The notes under the pieces are model-generated. The model saw only the letters and a program-made list of their open reading frames with translations, did not search any database and was not told the DNA's origin. DNA of 64,000 nt, taken from positions 14,836,437 to 14,900,436 of the forward strand of contig NC_088313.1 of assembly GCF_910592395.1 (NCBI RefSeq), given 5' to 3'. How positions within the stretch are numbered: position 1 is the first letter of the stretch; each line of letters opens with the position of its first letter. Shown here piece by piece: positions 48,691-60,230 of this stretch. The position numbers and the translations under genes were made by a program. Source of the stretch: Lineus longissimus. Its lineage: Eukaryota > Nemertea > Pilidiophora > Heteronemertea > Lineidae.

Positions 48691-51517
48691 AACAGTTACG
48701 CCAGTTTGCGGCTTGAATTGAAAAACAGTTTACACTGCTGTTATTACTCCCAGAAACATAACTCACCAATGAGATTCTCCCATTCAAGGCATTTAGAATT
48801 ATTAATATGATGTAGGAAAGGAGATTACCAAGTGGCAGCAGCAGGTGAAGTCTGCCTGAGAAGGATGTTGCTCCCTAGGGGCCCCAATGATCAGCACTGT
48901 GAGGAGGTGGGATCAGGATTGGGTCTCCATGGTTTGCTATCACCTAATGACACCCCCTCCCTCTACTTTGAGAAGATCATCCCTCTGGACAGATCAAGTT
49001 CTCTGTTGCATGGTGAAGTAGTGATGACATGGCACCTTAGCCTGCATTGGTATGTGGATGACCATGCCACAGCCTGTAGATCATATCCTGTATTGAGGCA
49101 GCCTGTAAGTCCCCCTCACACAAGGCTCCAGATCACTCAGTCTCTTTAACAAGTTCAAGACTGCCTTTCATGAATTTGGGCATTGGACTTATTTTCCGAG
49201 AGCAGGTGTTAATACTGGGTCGTACTTGGTTGTACTGAAGAGTAGATCCTGTGGAGGCCACCCCCTGGTTTCTTTGTTCATTTCGCTGTACTTCTGAGAT
49301 GCCCCTAAGTTTATTTCACTGCCTTGAGATGGTCCCTTTAGAGTGATGGTCTTGACTGCAGGGGGCCCCAAGTCTTTTCTGCTGGAGATTATATCTTGTG
49401 TTGGCAACCTATAGGTCAGATGCTTCTATGGAATACACACGAAACTCTTGATTCATCTTTCAACTATTCATTCATTGGCGTCGTACTTGCTCGAAGGAAC
49501 TTTTTTGAGGTAGGAATGTTACTGAAAGTTTCAATTTCTTGTGATACGATCTCCTTTGGCATTGTACTAATGATTGACCTGCTGGGCAGCGTGTTGTCGT
49601 GATAAAAATCTTGTCGTAATTTTGTTGCGCTATTGTTCTTTCGCTGTAGAAAGTTCGCTCCTCCTGTGGTTCGGCTATGTTGACCTAGCTTTTTTATAAC
49701 CGCCCTTCAACACATGTCTGCGATTTAATGTTACTGGCACTTACCTACATATTCTTCCCTTGTTACAGTGTAGTGGGCCTTAAAGTACATGATATGAGGA
49801 TTTACTACTCCCTTCCCATTTCCCCCCTCCCAGGACCAGGAGATGAGATAGCGTCAATATTCGTTTGATATCATACCTTTTGGGTCTGCCTTGCACTTAC
49901 TTACGATATTCAGTTGTCACCTTGAACTTTTACTGATACTGCAATCCCAATGTACTTTGATTGTCTGCTAAATTATCGGTGATTCGGGTCTGTATGTTCG
50001 TATGTTCCTCACCTCAATTCAAGTGTGGTTTGTTTCCCTTCGAGCTACAGTTTCCCTTCAACCCGGACATATCTGTCGAAACTTCCAGGTCATGCCTGTA
50101 TCTTGTGTATATAATCTGTATATCATCGAGAGTAAACACTGTTGTTTCTGTGTATTAGGCCTTTGCATACACATCGAAGGTAAGATATCTTTAGGCCCAT
50201 GCAGTTCCTGCACTTGCCACAGTGTTGGCGAGGAAGTTTGAATTTGAAAAAGGTGGTCTCATTACAGGACTAGCAGGGCTCAAGATAAATCCTAAAAGGT
50301 GTCTTTTGAAGCATAAAACTTGGCCCAGGACCCTTACAATTGACGCTGTTAACTTAAAAATCTGTTGCAGGACTCCTGAGAGTTTTTCAAGACTTCAGTT
50401 TGACACCCGAGTAAGAAAGTCTTGCTCGAGGCCTGGGCTAGACCTCTGTACAGATGGATAATTTAGGACCAGTAAATTGTGTCCGTTCATTTGATATGAC
50501 AGTACAGGAACAAATGTTTTAAACCTGCTAGACCACTATTACCTTTCACTCAGTTGATCCCTTTGAGGTCCCCTCTTTACTTTTCAGAAAAGACATATTG
50601 CAATTTTTCGAAATGGCCTCGGTTGAATTGATACCAATTATTGGATACTCAATACTCAAAATTCATACTAGGCCATCACATGTAAACAAAATAAAATGGG
50701 ATCTCTTTGCAAATAAATGTGTTCAAATTTAGGGCCTGGAGACGTCAATATTCATTCAATAGTTGCAGAGCATGTTGATCATCGTGGATCGAAACCATAA
50801 CCTGGAACCCATCAAGAATAATTAAAACCTGTAGGTTTGCAATCAGAATGTTCAGTTTAATTACCTGTGAGAAAGGTATGCTAGCTGTTATAGGATTCAG
50901 ACATTTCCAGTTTGCGAATTGTGTAAAATTTCACTATGCAAGATGTTGAACTTGAAACAAGTTGTGTGTTGAAGTTAAAGTGTTGTCAAGTACCAAGGTC
51001 AGCAGTGTAGTTGGTGTCTGGTTCTAATATTTAACCCAAAATGCCCATGTCACCATGATAGGTAGGACTTCCAACTTCCAAAAAACCTAATTGCTTCAGA
51101 TCTTGCCCCAACGATTTCAAGAACAAAATAGCAGCTCTGACTGAGTTACTACCTCATGACTGTTTTCAAGGGTGATTCTCAGAATGAAAATAAGTTGATT
51201 AAACAGCTTATCCTGATCACAACAAGGGGAACATCAAGTAGAATTAGCACCAACAATTCCTGCTGAGGGAATAAGGCATGTAAAACCCTTAAAATCACAT
51301 AGGGCGGTTTACTGTGATTCTCGTAATCCAGTTTTGATTAGATTTGCCCATTGAGTTCCCCTGAATGAAAACATGCTCAGACCATTGACCAACCAGGGCC
51401 CGAGCCAAATTCGGTCATTGTAATGTTGACAGGTTTGCACCGAATGACCCGTTTAGCCCTTTTCAGGGTGAAATATATACTCTGTGTGTGGAAAACGAAA
51501 ACATGTGTCTGATGTAT
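48691..51517. other. Noncoding, no gene seen
   Basis: A GC-richer stretch at 48830-49400 has several broken frames on both strands, as in an old element remnant. Nothing identifiable. Confidence 0.4.
50371..50410 (+). CDS. Weak candidate 40 bp exon
   Basis: The acceptor aaaaatctgttgcag and donor CCGA|GTAAGA enclose 40 bases. One frame reads TPESFSRLQFDTR. Without homology or a neighbouring exon in phase, this is only a splice-site coincidence to check. Confidence 0.1.
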
Positions 51518-51907
51518 AGCCGCACGTACACCACCTGAAAATGGACCACCAATCTTGGTTCGCGAACCAAAGCCGAACCATTGAAAATCCACCAAGCGCG
51601 TACACCAGCGCTGCAGCTAGTTATAAAATCCGGCAACAGATGGCGCGCAAACACTAAGCAGAAAGCACCATTTCGAAAGCGCCGCCTGTCGCCGAACCAT
51701 CTAACTAGCTAATTGCCGATCCATTTGCGCGTACACCACGACAAAGCCGAGCTTTTAACAAGCCGGGCGAATTTGGACCATCAAGCTTGATGGGACAAAT
51801 TTGCCCGGCAATTTGTATCGGCAATGGATTGCCGAACCAATTTGTCGCGGCAATGTGGTGGTGTACGTGCAATTGGTCCACCAATATTTCGTGGTGTACG
51901 CGCAGCT
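51518..51907. mobile_element. Foldback MITE, 390 bp, palindromic centre
   Basis: The ends read AGCCGCACGTACACCAC on the left, and AGCTGCGCGTACACCAC as the reverse complement of the right: 15 of 17 bases match. TAT flanks both sides (51515-51517 and 51908-51910). Motif variants of GCGTACACCA recur inside in both orientations. The centre (51762-51809) is a 48 bp near-perfect palindrome around CCATCAAGCTTGATGG. It has no coding capacity. Confidence 0.8.
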
Positions 51908-51910
51908 TAT

Positions 51911-54887
51911 GTTATTATCATCGAAATGTAGCTGTTCGATATGTTTCCTTGACGTTGGAGTGACTTTTTAGGGAGTATACATGTAGGTTCTGTGTACTTA
52001 TAAAAATTGATTCTTTTGTAGAAGAAGTTCAGTTGCCAGGATGATGAAATATCTGCACTGTCTTCGTCCCCAGGCAGCCAATGTTTTTCCAGTTTGCGAG
52101 AGTGCATCAGTATTGGTTGTCCAGGCCATTGGGACACGCAGACAGCTTCGATGGCTGCAAGGGCAGTATAGGTGAAAACCGGGCAGTGAGCGAGATTCCA
52201 CATCACCATGCAATGCCTTGAAGGGTTAACATGAGTCTTAGGATGGGGGATAATCTAAGCCATCAATAGCAAATTAATGCGATAATCTACTTACTTTTGT
52301 TGATATCTCTGTGGTGCATGCACACACCAACAAAAGCGTTTCTAAGTCCACAGGAAAAAAGTGGGCAAATTCCTGAATATTTCAATGCTTCTTATGATAT
52401 TATCGAAGTGGGTCAGTTTATTTCATTAAATCTCCGATGCATTCAGGCATTCAGACATGCATATTTATGTCTGATCTGTGTTTATTCCCCCAGGATATTA
52501 GTTATATCATGTTGTGTCTCGCAATTGATGTGATATTGATACGACGCGTAAGCATTGGGACATGCACATTTTGGGTTATGGCTCTTAGGGTTGTGACATG
52601 AGATTTGAGTGAGAGGACTGAACAATTGTGAACAAGGGTACATGTAGTACCATGCAACAGGATTAATGATGGAAATGTGTGTTTGTCATACATATAAAAA
52701 AATCCTAAAGGAGATGATATGAGCCAAGATAGATTAAATAGCGTACTGGGATAGCATAGCCCTAAATTGTCTCGAGGAAAATCCCAGAGGATGGAAAACA
52801 AATTCGGTTTCTTGCTTCAACATTTTGGCAATTATGAAATTGTTGATCAGTGTGGTCTCCATGGCTACCCCTTACAAAAAAATTGTACTTTGTCCCAATA
52901 CAGGCCAAAACCTCTCGAATCTACATGCAGTCCATGAAATTTTGAGCATTATGGGCCATTACTCGGATCGCAATAGCCTGATTCATCACATTTATCATCG
53001 GAATAGCTTTATCGGGTTGCGGTGCGATGGCTTGTTTATGGGTTTGGGGTGCTCTGACTGGCCCTGCGTCGTGATGTATTGCGCCATTCTGTATACACCA
53101 AGCTCCAATATCTTTCGTAGAATATCGACATCAAGACAAATGTAGCACGTGGAGATGTGTAGATGTTTTCGACGTTTTCATTATTGGTTCCTCGGAGATG
53201 TCTATTTCCTGGATTTGTTTTGTCGATTTTTTCGGACAACATCTTCTGTGAAGGGATTATCCATTGATGGTATAGTCAAGTGTTATTCTTTCATCTGATT
53301 TGGAATGATAATTTTTCTTGTTTGCCCTGTGCCCTGTTCACCGAAAAGGTATGAAGATTGTGAAAATTATCATCCTCTATATTTTGTTATGCGAATGTGA
53401 TGTTTTTAGTTCTCGAAAATGCATCTCTGCAGTCAAACCTCTCTCGGTGGACAGCTCTGTTTGCAAGACATCTGGTCATGTCCATATAATTTGACCTTTG
53501 GCTTTGTTATCAGGGCATCTCTCTATGAAGGGCAGCATATGTCAATCCCAAAGGTGTCCTTAATATCGAGGTTTTCACATACCACGGGTGGGGGGGGGGG
53601 GGGAAATCACATGTAACAATGTCATGTCAGGCTGCGGCTCTTAGCATTCGTCTTGTTCGTATCTTTACCCTTGTAACTGATGATCTTGTGTTTGCCAACA
53701 ACCTACTCTTGATACAAAGTTGCATTTCCCTCCTCCTGTTTCTGAAAGCCACCCTGTCTAATTAATAGTAACATATTACAGAAGGCTGTGGTTAAAGGCT
53801 AAGTTGTCGATCGCTTTGATATGTTGATTTCAAAGGCTTTGATAGCCAGCTATAGCCAAAGGCTGTCTTTGTGACGGAATAGATTCAAACGGAATTACAA
53901 AGAGACTGAAGTTAATGAGGGGCTTTTTCCCTCTGGTGGCGGGACGGCAGTGCTTGCAATTCAATACAATACTGGACTTATCTGTTGGAAGTCAACATGG
54001 GACTGATAGCCAACTTTTTGCAATGAAGTTTTACAGAGGCAACACCTTATTCACTGCCAGCCTTAAGTCCGTCGTTGGAAACAACTTTTGATGGTTTGGT
54101 TTGAAAAACAATTGCAACTTCCCTCTGCTTTTAAGTTTGGAGCATGATCACCTCAGTTGAGTTATCGCTTCAAAATTTAAGGAGTACTTATTTACCAGTG
54201 TTTCATTTCGACACCATATTTGGTATTTCTGAGATAGCTTTCGTGATGACCACAGGATTTTGATAATATTGCAAAGACTTCCACATAGCTAAGGCTAATC
54301 CAGTGTGTGTGATTGATGACAATGAAGACCAAAAGCCATGTGGTCAGTTAACTGAGGACGATATCATGAGCTTCCCGGCAAGTGTACTTGTACTTTTAAC
54401 TAGCTAGTTGAATAGACGCAGTCCGTTTTGTGAAGGGACTCATTTGGGGCCAAGATGTGAGGACAAAGTTATTCATTCTCTCAGTCACTGCGGATTCTCT
54501 CGATCTCTGCTGGTGGAAAGCTTTGTACAGGTCACACCCAGGGCAAGGCTGAGCAGTTCCAAGATCTGTCTGATGCTTTGAGCTCAACTGAACTTTGTGT
54601 TCAATGATCTCAAAAGAAAACATCCTCCACATCAAGTGATTGTTTTTCTTTTAACTTGATCAGGTGCTTCTGAAAAGATAAGTTTTTCTGCAGGGTGTTT
54701 GTCTTGTGTTTGATTTCAAGAAATTGAGGTGTTGGGTGTTGATTGTACATAAACAGACATGGATGTTGCTGAGTGTATTTTGGGGCAGGCATATCCTCGA
54801 TACTTTTGACTTGCCAAGCCTACTGTTAGACTGTGCGAAAACCCTGCCAAGGCCAACATGTTGCCTGATTGAACGTTGAAAGTGCAT
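51911..54887. other. Noncoding, no gene seen
   Basis: Only chance frames and one poly-G tract were seen. Confidence 0.45.
53590..53603 (+). repeat. Poly-G tract, 14 bases
   Basis: An uninterrupted G homopolymer follows accacgggt. Confidence 0.9.
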
Positions 54888-54960
54888 GGTGATGATGATG
54901 ATGATGTTGATGATGGTGGTATTGATGATCAGAAAGACCTCTACGGTGATGATGGTGAGC
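54888..54960 (+). repeat. Imperfect (GAT)n tract
   Basis: The sequence gatgatgatgatgatg, then gatgatggtggt and gatgatggtgag, is interrupted by unique bases. Confidence 0.8.
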
Positions 54961-55751
54961 CTTCGTTTGCACTACAGTGCTCTGGGCAACTATAAATATA
55001 TTTGAAAAAGTAGGCTACGTGTACTTCTCTTGTACCTTCATCCGGGTTTCTTGCTAGTTTCATGAGCAGTTTTCCTCAATGCTAACCTCATTGCAATGAG
55101 AAGAGTTAGAGATCACTTGGCAGCCCCTCCCGTTGAGATTTTCCATCAAAATGCCTCACATACACAGCCATAGCTACCGTCAAATGGCATGTAGATGCAT
55201 TCATTGTTCCTCTTGGTCGACTCCCATAAAAGCAACAAATCATGCATTCAATTTCACCGCTGTCGGAAAAGCTTTCATTAAAATCACAAATTGTAATTTT
55301 TTCCGGAGAAATTCATTTCCTTTTCATGATTTAACTCTACATCGGCTTGTATATCTTGTTACATGCGAACGATTGATTTGACTTGACGTAATTCGATATT
55401 TTGTTACTTGAAAAATATCCGAATCTGAAGGCTCTTTCAGTTTAGTTCTTGTTTGTGCCATTTGCTGGCTTAACTTCCCATTTACTTATTCCATCAGAAA
55501 ACAACTGTATGCTGTAACCAAGAGTGGAAAATCTGAACCTGCTTTTTAGAATGCAGGACGATATTTGCTATTTATAAAAAAGCAAGAGGGTCAGGAGAAC
55601 CACCAGCAGCTTTGTAGGAAAGAAATGTTAGTTTTCTTGCTTTGTTTCGCTCTGTACTTGTCTTTTCTGCCCTGTAGACAATAGCAAGGTTGTCAAGTTC
55701 ATTCCAGTTTCATTTCAAACCTTTTAATCGTACCCTTCTTACTCTTTCCAG

Positions 55752-55804
55752 GCTTCATTTGGTTGAGAAACAAAGGATTAAAAAGCTGTTTACACATAAA
55801 CAAG
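55752..55804 (+). CDS. Candidate 53 bp internal exon
   Basis: A strong acceptor (cccttcttactctttccag) and donor (CAAG|GTAAGG) bracket 53 bases. Two frames are open: one reads LHLVEKQRIKKLFTHKQ, the other FIWLRNKGLKSCLHINK. It lies 10 kb beyond the terminal exon at 45.2 kb, so it would belong to another plus-strand gene running off the right of the window. No homology was recognised. Confidence 0.2.
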
Positions 55805-58800
55805 GTAAGGGTCATTTGTTGCAGAGCATTACGCTAAATCCCTAAGACTTCCCAAGTTCCCTAAAGTTGTTAAAGCTTCCCCCCTTCCCCTGATTTGTTT
55901 GGAGTTACTCAATGCAAGATTCACCTCCAAATTTGGATGAGTCTTGAACGAGTTCACATGACCACACCATTGATCCTGTGGCGAGAGCCTGACATTGAAG
56001 GGTTAATAACCCTGTCTCTGGATAAAATCAGGATGATTGACAGCCCAACATGTCATTTGCTAATGAATCTAATGGATAATTGTTGGATAAATGAGTCAAA
56101 TTGGACCGTAGGGTAATATCATTGTTAGTATTCATCATTCTGGCTTTAGTTGGCTGTGCATCAATGCATGATTAATGTTGTTGTGAAAAGCGTCAATGTC
56201 CTCATTTTCCCTGTTTGTCTTAAAATGCCCTGCAACCAACCTGCAGTGGAGGTGTGAGGAGAGACGAAGCGATAAATCACCAACACCTGGAATTTGGTAT
56301 GCAGATAAGTGCAATTTCATATGCTGTGTTGACACTATTTAGCTGGTTGAAGAGCACCTATACTAAACATCTATATCACGTGTAATAGGCCTATGTAAAA
56401 GAGACACCAAAACCGGCCAAATCGCATCCCCACACCCTCAGCAGCTTTTGTAAAAAGGATTAAGCAAATTGAGTTATCACGTCTATAAATTTACTTTTCT
56501 TTTAAGTTTAAGAAAATGATGTATAACTATTATGTTGAATGTTGTTGTATGTTTTATTCTACTATGTGTAGTCAGAATAATAAACAGCTGAGAAGAATGT
56601 GTGATAAACCTTCCAAAAATTACCAACGATTTTGTGTAGAAAATGATGTGTACGTGTTATTTTTCACACCATACTTTGCTCTGCCAATAGATTACAAAAC
56701 GGTCCAGAGAGATGGGGCGATGGAAATTTTCTTCGTTTTAACCCCTGCGAAATAAATCACTCTCATACTGACAACAACGCAAGCTATTGTTGAATAATTA
56801 TCTTCACTAATCGCCAAGCAGTGCATGATAAAGCAGTCGTTCCTTGTCAATTTCATGCAGAAGATACCCAGATCCGCAACACATTTTGTACATTGTCACG
56901 TACATTTCTGCACAGGAGATGCAACCAGCCAAGCTGAAATTGACAATACTACGGAAGACCAAGTCACTGATAACGCCGCACATTTCTCGGAATGCATCAT
57001 CAGGATCTGATGATATATTTGTCGCTTGGGTCCTTTGATGATGAATTAAGCCCGCGCTAGATGTAAAAATCAATATATTCGTGGAAAATCTCTAGCGGTT
57101 CTCAGCGTTGTTGTTGTTGTTACGCGCCGCTATGTCGTCTGGTGCATTATTCTCGGTTGTTTTGATGAAATTTTGTTTTGATCTTCACCTGGATTGATGG
57201 GAATCTTGTTGCTTTGCTGAAGAGAATTCTTCAAATTTGAGTAGGCGTGCTTGGAAACGTTGCGCTTTTTTGGTGAATGGTCGTCAAGGGTTTCATATCA
57301 CGGCCTTCATTGGATTCAGTTATGAAATGGATACAGTGCTGGCCGGCTGCTCTCAGGTTCGGTTGGTAGGAAGAAGATATTGTATTGCTCGGATTTTGGA
57401 TTCAATTTCACCTGAAGGTAGGACACTATTGATATTTACTTACACATTTTTTATGAGAGAGGAGGTGTATTAACCCTTGATAGACTGGCAGGGTCTTTGT
57501 CAGAGGGGTTTATGGGGTACGTCCTGCGTACCTATTTTAGGCCTAAAAATGCATTAACCAGATGATGTTGGTGCATTCATACCTAGAAAAGTGAATTCTA
57601 CTTGACATTTGTGTTGAAAATCAGCTGGCAAATACATCTATGCGAAAAAAATGTCCCACCCTCCAACATGCGCATAAAACAACTTCTGGTGGAAACCCTC
57701 ACTGGTGTGTGGTATGACTGATTGATAATGTAACAGTGACAAAAGTGTAGATAATCCAATTCAGAATTACTCGTGCGGCAGTTTGATAAGAAAGTCACGT
57801 TGCAGGCCAATAAAACATGAGGGAGGGGGTTAGTTGCCGCAGTACCCCCTCAAGTCATTGACTGTTTCTCACCGCCCTTGACTGTTTTAACAGCCTACAT
57901 GTATGTTCAGTATGAAGGTAAAAGGCTTTCACTGAGTTATCAGAGAAAATATGCCTCTGCATTCTTCTCAAGCTATCATTCACTCGCCATCTACCTGGCA
58001 GATGAATCAAAATTAAAAACTTTTTTGAACGAATATATCTTGCCTCTTTACAAAAATTGTCAGGGTATATATCAAAACAACATTTGGCTAATCGATCAGA
58101 GATATACATCATTTCTTAAAAAGCAGGGTTCCTGTTTACCTTCGAGAATCACTGGCGCTGATGAGAAAGTTGAATAATGTGAGCTCCAACTCTTGAGTAT
58201 TTTCCTATGGGGTGAAACTATTGGATGGAATTTAGCAGAATATTTTTATCAAAGTGAAGAAATAGTTGAGATCTTTGCTTCCACCTAAATATTGAACGCA
58301 GACTTTCCATCCAACCTATGTTGTACGCATCCCTTTCCCTTGAAGTGATGGCAGATAATGGACTGTGGTTTTTCTGTTTGAAATGGGACTGTATTACCCA
58401 AATGTGTGATTCTAGAAACTGGTCAATTCACCTCTTTCCAGATGAGCACCTCTTGCCTTAGTTAGAGTGGTCGAACTTTACCGAGTTATGAGTCGGCGAA
58501 TAGTGAAACGTTGCTGACCTTTTAGAGGGGTGCGCGTACTCTTGGAGATTTGTCTTCAGTGGTTTCACATTAAAAGCCTTCCCAATCTTGTTGACGTTTT
58601 GATGACGTGAGCTTGCAGTGACTGCTGAATCAGCGTTTCCATGGTGTCGTTTGAAAAGTTGTTGTGTTGCTCATAAATAGTGTCTTTTCGAGGATGAATT
58701 TGGCTCTGGTGCAACTCGGTCAATGACTTGTCTGATCATTTTTCAACTGAACCAGTCTGGTCGACCTTTACCATGGCTTTTAAATATATGTTTCATGTAG

Positions 58801-59987
58801 GTCTTTTTTAAGGAATAGGTTTGAATTAAATTCACACTTCTGATAAGTACATTGTGTCCTACTCCTTGGTGAACTTGTCTTGTGGTGTGACTGGGCCTGA
58901 ACAGATGCCAAGAGACTCGGCCCACAGTATTGTGTGATTTTATCGGATCTGATGATGCGATGTACAAAAATTACATATTTTCACGAATTCTCTGTAGATC
59001 GTTGTACATTGCACACAACTGTCCACACGATCGAACTCCCAACTGGTCCGTTAGATAAATAGAATGCAGACCTACATAAATCAATGCATATTCATGTCGT
59101 CCAGTTCACCTCGAGTTGACCACGCGTTCACACATATCATTCGAGGCAAAATGTTGTCGTGAAAGTGGCAATGTTGGCATAAAATGTAATTCTGTGGCGC
59201 ATTATTCATAATACGAGCTGAAAATCTCGACACGCATGGAAGCTGCACGATTGACTGATCGTCGTGGGGAGGATGTCGGTTATGACTCAATCAGATATTG
59301 ATCACATTAAATAGTGAAGAAAAGGCCAGGATACTATTGAAACGCCAATTAATTACGCCGACACTCTCGCATATAATAATTTCTACACGGCCTTCCAATC
59401 CAATATATCGGTGCGTAACGAATGTGCCAAGGTGATACGTAGCCAGGCTTGGAATATATGCGATATCCAATCAAAGGTGATTAGAAAGGTTTCTAAGCTG
59501 CTAACAATACTCGTAGGAGCTGATTGGATGATGGTGACTGCAGGCCATCAGAAGCGCTGTTGGGTATAAATAGGGCAGTTTCGATCACCTTTAACAGGGT
59601 CATGCGAGTTGCAAGGTTATACGACCATAATGCTTTATACTTTCACTCCAGTCCTTAGAATTATGTATTCGTATTTTGAATGACTGTTCTGGATAGCGAG
59701 GTGAAATGATATTTAATAGTGTGATTCATATAAAAAGCTAGGTTAATTACAACCATCTCTATTACTTTTCTACCATTATATGCTTGTCATTTTGGAAGTT
59801 AAATGGCCACAACTCCAGTCATGGCAGGCGAGTGATTGACAGGTGTCAACCCACCAATTAACCTCATGATATACAGAATTTTGATGGCTTGAGGAGTTGA
59901 CATCAATTTTTACTGTTGGTTTCGGACGGAATCAGAAGAGATGGTTCAAGGCTGATTAAACTTAAATTTTGTTTGTTCTTCTTTTTT
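55805..59987. other. Noncoding, no gene called
   Basis: Frames at 57237-57420 (ending SPEG|GTAGGA, a possible donor) and 57878-58177 (99 codons, unrecognised) are the only openings of note. Neither has a recognisable motif. Confidence 0.4.
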
Positions 59988-60230
59988 AGCTCTGCTGACT
60001 AAGTCAGCGGAGCTAGTCAAATAGCTATTCGTATGGGGTCCGTCCTTCCATCCATCCATCCATGAACAAAATCGGGCATTTTGTACCTGAAAGACCTAGG
60101 CACTTCAAATCTGGCCGTCGGGAAGAACAGCACAAGATATGCTGCTGACAGAAAATTGGCCATAACTGATCTTGAAAGGCACCAGGGCACTCTAAATGTA
60201 TCAGATCCCTTCACTTTCCAAGACTCTTGA
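59988..60230 (+). mobile_element. Unclassified repeat with 5' hairpin
   Basis: A hairpin agctctgctgact (59988-60000) / agtcagcggagct (60002-60014) with one mismatch is followed by gtcaaatagctattcg and ccgtccttccatccatccat. From memory, an AGTCAGC hairpin followed by a CCGTC or CCATC tract resembles the start of a dispersed repeat in molluscs and relatives; that memory is unverified. Its right end is not clear. Confidence 0.45.
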
